The notes under the pieces: generated by a model
What the model saw: the letters and a program-made list of their open reading frames with translations, nothing else
Database searches by the model: none
Told to the model about the DNA's origin: nothing
Shown here: in pieces, positions 57,620 to 64,000 of the stretch
Numbering within the stretch: the first letter of the stretch is position 1
Layout: every line of letters starts with the position of its first letter
Assembly: GCA_963794215.1 (NCBI GenBank)
Contig: CAWCCQ010000007.1
Coordinates: 1 to 64,000 of the forward strand
Direction of reading: 5' to 3'
Length of the DNA: 64,000 nt
From: DATKRB01 sp963794215
GTDB lineage: Bacteria > Actinomycetota > Acidimicrobiia > Acidimicrobiales > RAAP-2
Program-made: the position numbers and the translations under genes

Positions 57620-58039
57620 ATGGCATCACTGAAAGGGTCGAAGACCGAAAGCAACCTGAAAGAGGCGTTCGCCGGTGAGAGCCAGGCCAATCGCCGGTAC
57701 CTGTACTTCGCCCAGAAGGCCGATGTCGAGGGGTACCCCGACGTGGCCGCCCTGTTCCGGTCGGTGGCCGAGGGCGAGACCGGGCATGCATTCGGTCACT
57801 TCGACTTCTTGAAGGAGGTCGGCGACCCGGTGACCGGCGTGCCGGTGGGGCCGACTACGGACAACCTCAAGTCCGCGATCGAGGGTGAGACCTACGAGTA
57901 CACCGAGATGTACCCCGGCTTCGCCAAGACGGCGCGCGACGAGGGCTTCGACGAGGTGGCCGAGTGGCTCGAGACGCTGGCGCGGGCCGAGAAGTCCCAC
58001 GCCGGGCGTTTCGCGAAGGGGCTCGAGTCCGTCTCGTGA
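57620..58039 (+). CDS. rubrerythrin (ferritin-like domain only)
   Basis: A 139-residue four-helix protein: LKEAFAGESQANRRYLYFAQ, ALFRSVAEGETGHAFGHFDF, AIEGETYEYTEMYPGFAKTA and LARAEKSHAGRFAKGLE. The two E-x-x-H motifs (GETGHA and AEKSHA) and additional Glu residues form the di-iron site. The C-terminal rubredoxin domain of classical rubrerythrin is absent. It reduces hydrogen peroxide; the fur-like gene 156 bases upstream probably regulates it. AGAAAGGGAGA lies before the ATG. Confidence 0.9.
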   Translation: MASLKGSKTESNLKEAFAGESQANRRYLYFAQKADVEGYPDVAALFRSVAEGETGHAFGHFDFLKEVGDPVTGVPVGPTTDNLKSAIEGETYEYTEMYPGFAKTARDEGFDEVAEWLETLARAEKSHAGRFAKGLESVS

Positions 58040-58096
58040 TCGAGTCGGGGTTGGGTGGGCCGCGGCCCCTGTGCGGCCCAGATCGGGCGTGGGTCG

Positions 58097-58747
58097 TTGC
58101 CCGCTGACGAAGCCGCGCACCGACCCGATGGGCTGACCCTGGCCGACGTGCCCGACCAGCGCGCCTACGAACGCGTGCGAGATGGGTACCGCCAGCAGAT
58201 CATCGAGCTCAAGCGTCGCCGACGGGTCGCGCTCGGCCCCATCATGACGTTGGTCTTCGAGAACGTTGACACCGTGCGGTTTCAGGTTCTCGAGATGGCC
58301 CGGGCCGAGCGGATCGCCACCGACGAGGGTATTCAGCAAGAGCTCGACGTCTACAACCGACTGCTCCCGGGGCGTGGAGAGCTGTCGGCGACGTTGTTCA
58401 TCGAGCTCACGACACCCGAGGATCTGCGGAAATGGTTGCCGGCGCTGGTCGGCGTGGAGCGTTCGTTGGCTATAGAGCTCTCCGCGCCGGGCGGCCCGAC
58501 GACCCTGGTGCAGGGCATGCCCGAGGCGGCACATGCCGCCGCGCTCACCCGCGAGACGGTGACCGCCGCGGTGCATTACGTGCGGTTCGCGTTCAGCGAG
58601 TCCGAAATTGGGGCGTTCGCTCGCGACCCTGCTGCCCTGGTGGTGCGACATCCCGCCTACAAGTCCCGTGTCGAGCTCGGCGAACCGACCTGTCACGAGC
58701 TGCTGGGTGATCTGACCGGGCGGAGCACGCCCATCGCGCTGGCCTGA
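58097..58747 (+). CDS. DUF3501 family protein
   Basis: A protein of about 216 residues: LTLADVPDQRAYERVRDGYR, RRRVALGPIMTLVFENVDTV, FQVLEMARAERIATDEGIQQ, ELDVYNRLLPGRGELSATLF and IELTTPEDLRKWLPALVGVE. This is the complete DUF3501 pattern, a family commonly encoded beside rubrerythrin and Fe-S proteins; its activity is unknown. The start is uncertain (TTG at 58097 taken; a later one is possible). It follows rubrerythrin by under 60 bases, so a shared transcript is likely. Confidence 0.85.
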   Translation: MPADEAAHRPDGLTLADVPDQRAYERVRDGYRQQIIELKRRRRVALGPIMTLVFENVDTVRFQVLEMARAERIATDEGIQQELDVYNRLLPGRGELSATLFIELTTPEDLRKWLPALVGVERSLAIELSAPGGPTTLVQGMPEAAHAAALTRETVTAAVHYVRFAFSESEIGAFARDPAALVVRHPAYKSRVELGEPTCHELLGDLTGRSTPIALA

Positions 58748-58961
58748 GGTCCTCGGGCTCGCCCGCCGATCGGGGGGATGCAGAGAAGTGCCTGGCAGCA
58801 GCCCTCGGCGCTGAGCCGCGTGGCCCGAGTTCCGGCCTTTACAGGGGTCGCTCCATGCGCCAGAATTGACGTTCCGCCGGGAGGATCCGCGAAGGTGGGC
58901 GAATTTCGCGGGCCCGATGCGGCGGCCCCCGACCGTTTACGTTCACGAGGAAGTGTTTTCC

Positions 58962-59201
58962 ATGAGTGCCACCACGTGGCGCAAGCATGCCGCCTGCCGG
59001 GGCCTCGACGTCGCGGCTTTCTACCCCGACCCGGAGGTCGAGGCAGACGCGGCCGAGGGCAAGTCCATCTGCGCCGAGTGTCCGGTGCGTCAGGCGTGTC
59101 TCGAGCACGCACTCTCGCAACGCGAACGCGAGGGTATCTGGGGCGGGACCACCGAACGGGAACGTCGGCGCATCGTCCGTCAGCGTCGCAAATCGGCCTG
59201 A
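58962..59201 (+). CDS. WhiB-family iron-sulfur regulator
   Basis: A 79-residue protein from MSATTWRKHAACRGLDVAAF. The four cluster cysteines are at 12, 37, 40 and 46 (HAAC, SICAECPVRQAC). GIWGGTTERERRRIVRQRRK is the G-(V/I)-W-G-G turn and basic DNA-binding tail. It would hold a 4Fe-4S cluster and bind sigma factor, a role restricted to Actinomycetota. GAGGAAG lies about 10 bases before the ATG. Confidence 0.92.
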   Translation: MSATTWRKHAACRGLDVAAFYPDPEVEADAAEGKSICAECPVRQACLEHALSQREREGIWGGTTERERRRIVRQRRKSA

Positions 59202-59290
59202 GCGCTCACCGGGGCGCACGCGGTTGGGTACCCTGCGGGCGTGCCCGTACAAGAGCGCCGCGTGTGGCTGTCGGGAGTGGGTGAGGGGCG

Positions 59291-60367
59291 GTGACGTCCT
59301 TCGACGAGCTCGGCGGTTGGCCCGGTGTGCTCGAGCGGGCCGTCGTCGGCGCCTCGCTCGCTGCAGCGGAGGCTGAATGCGTCCTCACCCAGGTGCTCGA
59401 CGGCGACGCGACGCCGGCGCAAATGGCTGCGTGGCTGGTTGCGCTGCGGGCCAAGGGCGAGTCCCTCGAGGAGATGACCGGACTGGTCCGGGCCATGCTG
59501 GCGCGCGCCGAACCGCTCGACCTGCCCCGCGAGCCGCTGGAGTTGGTCGACGTGGTGGGAACGGGCGGGGACCGGCTGTCGAGCATCAACGTGTCGACCT
59601 TGGCGGCGTTGATTGCCGGGGGAGCCGGAGCGCGGGTCTGCAAGCACGGGGGTCGCGCCGCATCGTCGTCGGTCGGTACGGCCGACGTGCTCGAGGCCCT
59701 CGGCGTGGTGGTCGAGCTCGGGGCTCCCGGTGTCAGACGGTGCCTGGGTGAGGCGGGCATGGCGTTCTGCTTCGCCCAACGATTCCACCCGGCGATGCGC
59801 ATCCTTGCCCCGGTGCGGAGCCAGCTCGGCATCCCGACCATCCTCAACTTTCTGGGTCCTTTGGCCAACCCGGCCCGAGCCCGGCGACAGCTCGTCGGGG
59901 TCAGTGACCCGTCGATGGCGGCCAAGATGGCTGCGGTACTCGGTACCAACGGCAGCACCCGGTCGATGGTGGTCTATGCCGACGATGGCCTCGACGAGCT
60001 CAGCGTCACGTCACCTTCCACCGTGCTCGATCTCGCTGGAGACGGTGAAGGTGCCTTCGAGGTGCGAACCTACCGGGTCGACCCCCAGGAACTGGGGTTC
60101 GGGCCAGCGACCCTCGCCGACCTCCGGGGCGGCGACGCCGCCTACAACGCCAGCGCCATCCGGGCGGTGCTCGACGGCGAACGCGGGCCCCGGCGCGACA
60201 TCGGAGTGCTGAACGCGGCGGGAGCGCTCGTGGTCGCCGGAATGGTCGAGGAGCTGGCCGAAGGGGTCGTTGCGGCAAGTGCGGCCCTCGACGACGGTCG
60301 GGCGGCTGCCCTCCTCCAACGGCTCGTCGACGTTTCGAACGACGCCGCAGCACCCGCGGTCTCCTGA
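59291..60367 (+). CDS. trpD: anthranilate phosphoribosyltransferase
   Basis: A 358-residue protein with GTG start (TSFDELGGWPGVLERAVVGA). PRPP-binding DVVGTGGDRLSSINVSTLAA, KHGGRAASSSVGTADVLEAL and FCFAQRFHPAMRILAPVRSQ are all present, as are GIPTILNFLGPLANPARARR and the DDGLDELS motif. It transfers phosphoribose to anthranilate in the second step of tryptophan synthesis. No other trp genes are nearby. It converges on galK, with 9 bases between the stop and the galK end. Confidence 0.93.
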   Translation: MTSFDELGGWPGVLERAVVGASLAAAEAECVLTQVLDGDATPAQMAAWLVALRAKGESLEEMTGLVRAMLARAEPLDLPREPLELVDVVGTGGDRLSSINVSTLAALIAGGAGARVCKHGGRAASSSVGTADVLEALGVVVELGAPGVRRCLGEAGMAFCFAQRFHPAMRILAPVRSQLGIPTILNFLGPLANPARARRQLVGVSDPSMAAKMAAVLGTNGSTRSMVVYADDGLDELSVTSPSTVLDLAGDGEGAFEVRTYRVDPQELGFGPATLADLRGGDAAYNASAIRAVLDGERGPRRDIGVLNAAGALVVAGMVEELAEGVVAASAALDDGRAAALLQRLVDVSNDAAAPAVS

Positions 60368-60376
60368 CCCGTCGGC

Positions 60377-61433
60377 TCAGCCCGCGGGGCGCGGCGGCCA
60401 TCGGCCAACGTGTGCACCCGGCGATGCCGTGACCCGCCACGCCCGCTGGGGCAATCGGTCGATGTCCGAGCGCGCCGTGCTGGCCGAGGGCTACCGCGCA
60501 ACCCCCGAACCCACCCCCGGTCATCCGGGCACCGTAGATGCCGTCGGTCGCTCTCAGGCGGCTGACAAGCTCCTCGATCACGGGGGTCGAGCAGTCGAAG
60601 TCCTGGGCTTGGCTGCGGTGGCTCTCGTTCAGGATCGAACCGGCCAACCCGAGGTCGCCGCCATCGAGCGCGCTGACCATGGAGCGGACGCGCTCGCACT
60701 CGGTCACGACGTGGCGGGCGCGACGCCGCTGCACCGGGTCGGAGATGGCCGACAGGTCCGATGCCTTGGCTCTGCCCAATGGAGTGCCGAGGACCGCTGT
60801 CGCCGCCGCGCATTCCGCTCGACGATCGGCGTAACGGGTGTCCGAAAGACGACGTTCCTGGCCCGAATGGACGATCACGAGCTCGGCGGCCGGGGGGACG
60901 GGCACCGCCCTCCACGAGGTAGCCGCAAAGTCCATCAGGATGGCCGATCCGGGTACCCCCACCAGGCTCACCAGTGGGTCCATGAGCCCGACGGGCGAAC
61001 CGGCGAGGCGCTCGGCGTCTCGACAACGCTCGGCAAGGGCGACGAGGTCCTCGACCGGGCCGTTGGCCCAGGTGAGGGCCAGGGAGACGCCGACGCACAC
61101 GGCGGCGCTGGACGAGAGCCCCGCGCCGATTGGGAGGTTGCTCTCGATCTCGACAGCTCCACCCGAGGTCGGGTGGAGCTGGCTCACCAGCGCACCCACC
61201 AGCGCCGCCCACGGAGGCTCGATGTGGTCCGGGGCCCGAGACGGGGCGCCTGGACCGACCTCGAAGGTGGCGGACCTTGCATCGGCGTCAGTGCGGACTT
61301 CGAGCGACGCGGATCCGTCCGGCTCGTAGAGGACGCTGGTTCCCAGCTGGATGGCCATGGGTAACGCCAGGCCCACGTTGTAGTCCGTGTGCTCGCCGAT
61401 CAGGTTGACGCGACCGGGGGCCCACGCCCGCAC
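60377..61433 (-). CDS. galK: galactokinase, one frame break near the C-terminus
   Basis: GTG start taken at 61433 (RAWAPGRVNLIGEHTDYNVG, the galactokinase signature). The GHMP ATP-binding loop is SNLPIGAGLSSSAAVCVG. The third motif, IYGARMTGGGFGGCAVAL, is followed by a one-base frame change near 60500, after which LPQRAWRVTASPGAHVGRWP gives the normal end at 60377. Without the change, the frame would run antisense through trpD to 60006. It phosphorylates galactose at C1. Confidence 0.82.
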
Positions 61434-61542
61434 AGTGACCGATCCGACGTGTGGCGTCCGGCGCCGCAGGGGATCGTGCGGCCGCTCAGTCCCGTTCACT
61501 GCTGGTGTCGGTGACGCGCGCGTGGGGGACCTGGTGGGGGGC

Positions 61543-61779
61543 CTACAGGTTGACGACCGGGCAGGTAATCGTGCGGGTGATGCCTTCGATCCGCTGGACC
61601 TGGGACACCACGAGGCGGCCCAACCGGTCGACCGAGGCGGCCTCGGCACGGGCGATCACGTCATAGGGTCCCGTGACGTCGTCCGCCGTGGTCACCCCGT
61701 CGATCTCACGGACCTGTCGGGCGACGTCCGCTGCCCGACCTACTTCGGTATGGATGAGGACGTAGGCACTGACCGGCAT
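61543..61779 (-). CDS. stand-alone AsnC/Lrp ligand-binding (RAM) domain
   Basis: A 78-residue protein: MPVSAYVLIHTEVGRAADVA, EIDGVTTADDVTGPYDVIAR, then VVSQVQRIEGITRTITCPVV. It has the alpha/beta sandwich of Lrp effector domains without a helix-turn-helix. Such proteins bind amino acids and may modulate full-length Lrp partners. It lies 110 bases from the galactokinase start on the same strand. Confidence 0.85.
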   Translation of the reverse strand: MPVSAYVLIHTEVGRAADVARQVREIDGVTTADDVTGPYDVIARAEAASVDRLGRLVVSQVQRIEGITRTITCPVVNL

Positions 61780-61904
61780 CGAGCCTCCCCCCTTGTCCGC
61801 TCCCGACCTCTTGGGAACGCTAGCTCAAGGACGGGGTGATCCGTCCGCATGCGGCCAACACCGGCGCGACCGCCACCGACGTCAGTCAGTGGTCCGCTTC
61901 GTGA

Positions 61905-63692
61905 TCAGGCCAGGCGTCGCTCGAGCTCGTCGAGGGCGGCTACCAGCTCGTCGGGCATGCGGTCCCCGTACTTCGCGTAGTGCTCGCGGATGAGGGGGAC
62001 TTCTGCGCGCCATTCCTCACGTTCGACCTGTAGGAGGGCCTGCATCTCCTCGGCGGAGATGGGGAGCCCCGTCGTGTCGATCGCGCCCGGTGCCGGCACG
62101 TGGCCGATGGGCGTCTCGACGGCGTCTCCCTGCCCGGTGACCCGGTCGAACACCCACTCAAGGACCCGCGAGTTCTCCCCATACCCGGGCCAGAGCCACT
62201 TGCCGTTCTGGTCCTTGCGGAACCAGTTCACGTAGAAGATCTTCGGCAGCTTGGACTCGTCGGCGCCCTTCCCGACCTCCAACCAGTGGCGGAAGTAGTC
62301 GGCCATGTTGTACCCACAGAAGGGCAGCATGGCGAACGGGTCACGGCGCAGGTTTCCCACGGCGCCGGCTGCCGCCGCGGTGGTCTCCGAAGCCATGATC
62401 GAGCCGAGGAAGACGCCGTGCGTCCAGTCAAAGGATTGAAACACGAGTGGTACGACGGAGGCTCGTCGCCCGCCGAACAGGATCGCCGAGATCGGCACGC
62501 CCACCGGGTCCTCCCAGTCCGACGCGATGGCCGGATCCTGGGCCGCAGGCGCCGTGAAGCGGGCGTTGGGATGCGCTGCCGTCGTGCCCTTGCTAGGCGT
62601 CCAGTCCTCGCCGCGCCAATCGGTGAGGTGGGCCGGCGGCTGCTCGGTCATGCCTTCCCACCACACGTCGAGGTCGTCGGTCAGCGCCGTGTTGGTGAAG
62701 ATGGTGTTGGCCTCCACCGAGAACATCGCGTTGGGGTTCGTATGGGAGTTCGTTCCGGGCGCGACCCCGAAGAATCCGGCCTCGGGGTTGATCCCATACA
62801 GGCGCCCGTCCGGGCCGAACTTCATCCAGCAGATGTCGTCCCCGACCGTCTCGACCTTCCAGCCGGGCAGTGTCGGGATGAGCATTGCGAGATTGGTCTT
62901 TCCACACGCCGAGGGGAAGGCGCCCGTCACGTACCGGGTTTCGCCGTCGGGCGAGGTCAGCTTGAGGATGAGCATGTGCTCAGCGAGCCAGTTGTCGTCA
63001 CGAGCCATGACCGAGGCGATGCGTAGGGCGAAGCACTTCTTGCCCAGCAGGGCGTTGCCGCCGTAGCCCGAGCCGTAGGAGATGATCTCGCGGGTCTCGG
63101 GGAAGTGGACGATGTACTTGTTCTCCGCGTCGCAGGGCCAGGCCACATCGTGCTGTCCCGGCTCCAACGGCGCGCCCACCGAGTGCAAACAGGGCACGAA
63201 CGGACCGTCGCCGAGCACGTCGAGCGCCGCCGAGCCCATGCGCGTCATGATGCGCATCGAGACCGCGACGTACGGGGAATCGGTGATCTCCACACCGATG
63301 TGCGCAATCTCCGAGCCGAGCGGTCCCATCGAGAAGGGGACGACGTACATGGTGCGGCCTCGCATGCACCCGGTGAAGAGGCTCCTCAGCTCGGCCCGCA
63401 TCTCGGTGGGGTCGCGCCAGTTGTTGTTGGGCCCTGCGTCGATCTCCTCGGCCGAGCAGATAAAGGTCCGGTCCTCCACCCGTGCGACGTCACCGGGGTC
63501 TGACCGGGACCAGTAGCTGTTGGGCCGCTTGGCGTCGGACAGCTTGGTGAAGGTCCCGTTGTCGACCAGCAGTTGGCAGAGCCGGTCGTACTCCTCGGCC
63601 GAGCCATCGCACCACTCGACCCTGTCCGGAGTCGTCAGCGCAGTGACCTCGTCCACCCATGCGAGGAGCTTGGTGTTGGTGGTGGGGGGCAT
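61905..63692 (-). CDS. pckG: phosphoenolpyruvate carboxykinase (GTP)
   Basis: An intact 595-residue protein. The GTP-type features are TGAFPSACGKTNLAMLIPTL (P-loop with the reactive Cys), VETVGDDICWMKFGPDGRLY (kinase-2), GVPISAILFGGRRASVVPLV and YGGNALLGKKCFALRIASV. The N-terminal YWSRSDPGDVARVEDRTFIC and the late NWFRKDQNGKWLWPGYGENS also match the GTP enzyme, not the ATP one. It converts oxaloacetate to PEP in gluconeogenesis. AGGAGGTAGC lies before the ATG. Confidence 0.95.
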   Translation of the reverse strand: MPPTTNTKLLAWVDEVTALTTPDRVEWCDGSAEEYDRLCQLLVDNGTFTKLSDAKRPNSYWSRSDPGDVARVEDRTFICSAEEIDAGPNNNWRDPTEMRAELRSLFTGCMRGRTMYVVPFSMGPLGSEIAHIGVEITDSPYVAVSMRIMTRMGSAALDVLGDGPFVPCLHSVGAPLEPGQHDVAWPCDAENKYIVHFPETREIISYGSGYGGNALLGKKCFALRIASVMARDDNWLAEHMLILKLTSPDGETRYVTGAFPSACGKTNLAMLIPTLPGWKVETVGDDICWMKFGPDGRLYGINPEAGFFGVAPGTNSHTNPNAMFSVEANTIFTNTALTDDLDVWWEGMTEQPPAHLTDWRGEDWTPSKGTTAAHPNARFTAPAAQDPAIASDWEDPVGVPISAILFGGRRASVVPLVFQSFDWTHGVFLGSIMASETTAAAAGAVGNLRRDPFAMLPFCGYNMADYFRHWLEVGKGADESKLPKIFYVNWFRKDQNGKWLWPGYGENSRVLEWVFDRVTGQGDAVETPIGHVPAPGAIDTTGLPISAEEMQALLQVEREEWRAEVPLIREHYAKYGDRMPDELVAALDELERRLA

Positions 63693-63780
63693 ACGGCTGT
63701 GCTACCTCCTCTGGAGCGAACGGCTCGCGATCCCGACGCCGCGCGTCGGTCCGTTCGTCCAATGCTAGGCATTGGCGTTG

Positions 63781-64000
63781 GTGGAACCCAAACCGCGGTC
63801 GGCCGGCCTCGAGCCCGCGGCCGGGCGTCAGGACGAGGCCGCAGTAGTGCGGAGGATCGAGCGAGCAGTCCGGGACCGTTTCGGGTCAGCCCCCGATGGT
63901 GAGATCTGGATCGGCGACGACGCCGCGGTGGTCGAGCACCACGGACCGCTGGTGCTCGCTACGGACGCGGTGGTGGCCGGTGTGCACGCCGACCTCGACC
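63781..64000 (+). CDS. thiL: thiamine-monophosphate kinase, N-terminal part (runs off the window)
   Basis: GTG start; residues about 20-73 read RRIERAVRDRFGSAPDGEIW, then IGDDAAVVEHHGPLVLATDA and VVAGVHADLD at the edge. GDDAAVV followed by a TDAVV-x-GVH motif is the AIR-synthase-like start of ThiL, which makes thiamine diphosphate. The start may instead be the TTG three bases upstream. Divergent from pckG with 88 bases between the starts. Confidence 0.75.
   Translation, partial: MEPKPRSAGLEPAAGRQDEAAVVRRIERAVRDRFGSAPDGEIWIGDDAAVVEHHGPLVLATDAVVAGVHADLD

Noticed and set aside
60006..60376. C-terminal extension of galactokinase antisense to trpD
   Set aside because: A one-base correction near 60500 gives the normal galactokinase end at 60377; the extension is a frame artefact.

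Overview
The window is GC-rich bacterial DNA from an actinobacterium, most likely a member of the Acidimicrobiia. The evidence is a WhiB regulator, a GTP-type PEP carboxykinase, a rubrerythrin/DUF3501 pair, several Leu/Ile/Val-type solute-binding proteins, and a decayed surface protein with the GYWLVASDGG-type repeats common in that class. It divides sharply at the RNase P RNA gene (rnpB, about 46.8-47.2 kb).

Left of rnpB (1-46.8 kb) is a mosaic of mobile DNA, broken genes and accessory genes. From left to right: (i) a PilZ protein, a repeat-protein remnant and a solute-binding protein with a palindromic site upstream; (ii) decayed NucS/DUF91-like and GNAT genes; (iii) a 7.2-kb transposon-like unit (5001-12191) with about 416-bp terminal inverted repeats and an 8-bp target duplication, inserted near the start of a second GNAT gene. 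It carries a compact three-gene operon with a metallo-beta-lactamase-fold protein, and its right repeat was later hit by an IS110 element; (iv) ISAzo13-, IS630- and IS1380-type elements separating a cupin, an NTF2-like/VOC pair and several pseudogenes (nitronate monooxygenase, methyltransferase, DUF6624); (v) two further solute-binding proteins (one a fragment), a LapA-domain protein, an unrecognised locus and a tyrosine integrase; (vi) a 15.5-kb integrative element (31320-46830) bounded by a 33-bp direct repeat of the rnpB 3' end. This element holds toxin-antitoxin pairs, an Xis-like protein, SSB, an ArdC-like zincin, a truncated TraG/VirD4 coupling protein, a broken Mrr-like nuclease, an ilvD pseudogene with an inverted internal segment, a TOTE-type primase-helicase, and its own integrase beside rnpB. 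The same rnpB 3'-end sequence beside the first integrase (31320), and a diverged copy at 22257, suggest that elements have accumulated in tandem at rnpB.

Right of rnpB (47.2-64 kb) is ordinary chromosome: xseA-xseB-MBL hydrolase-FAD oxidoreductase with overlapping ends; an opposite-strand run of glycerol kinase, MoxR ATPase, DUF58 protein and transglutaminase; then fur, rubrerythrin, DUF3501, whiB, trpD, galK, a stand-alone AsnC ligand domain, pckG, and the start of thiL at the edge.

Two kinds of gene damage must be kept apart. Single-base frame breaks also occur in conserved host genes (transglutaminase, DUF58, glycerol kinase twice, galactokinase), which suggests assembly indels. In the accessory part there are in addition in-frame stop codons, truncations and a segment inversion, which indicate real decay. 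Names here rest on recognising protein families by eye; no database search was run.
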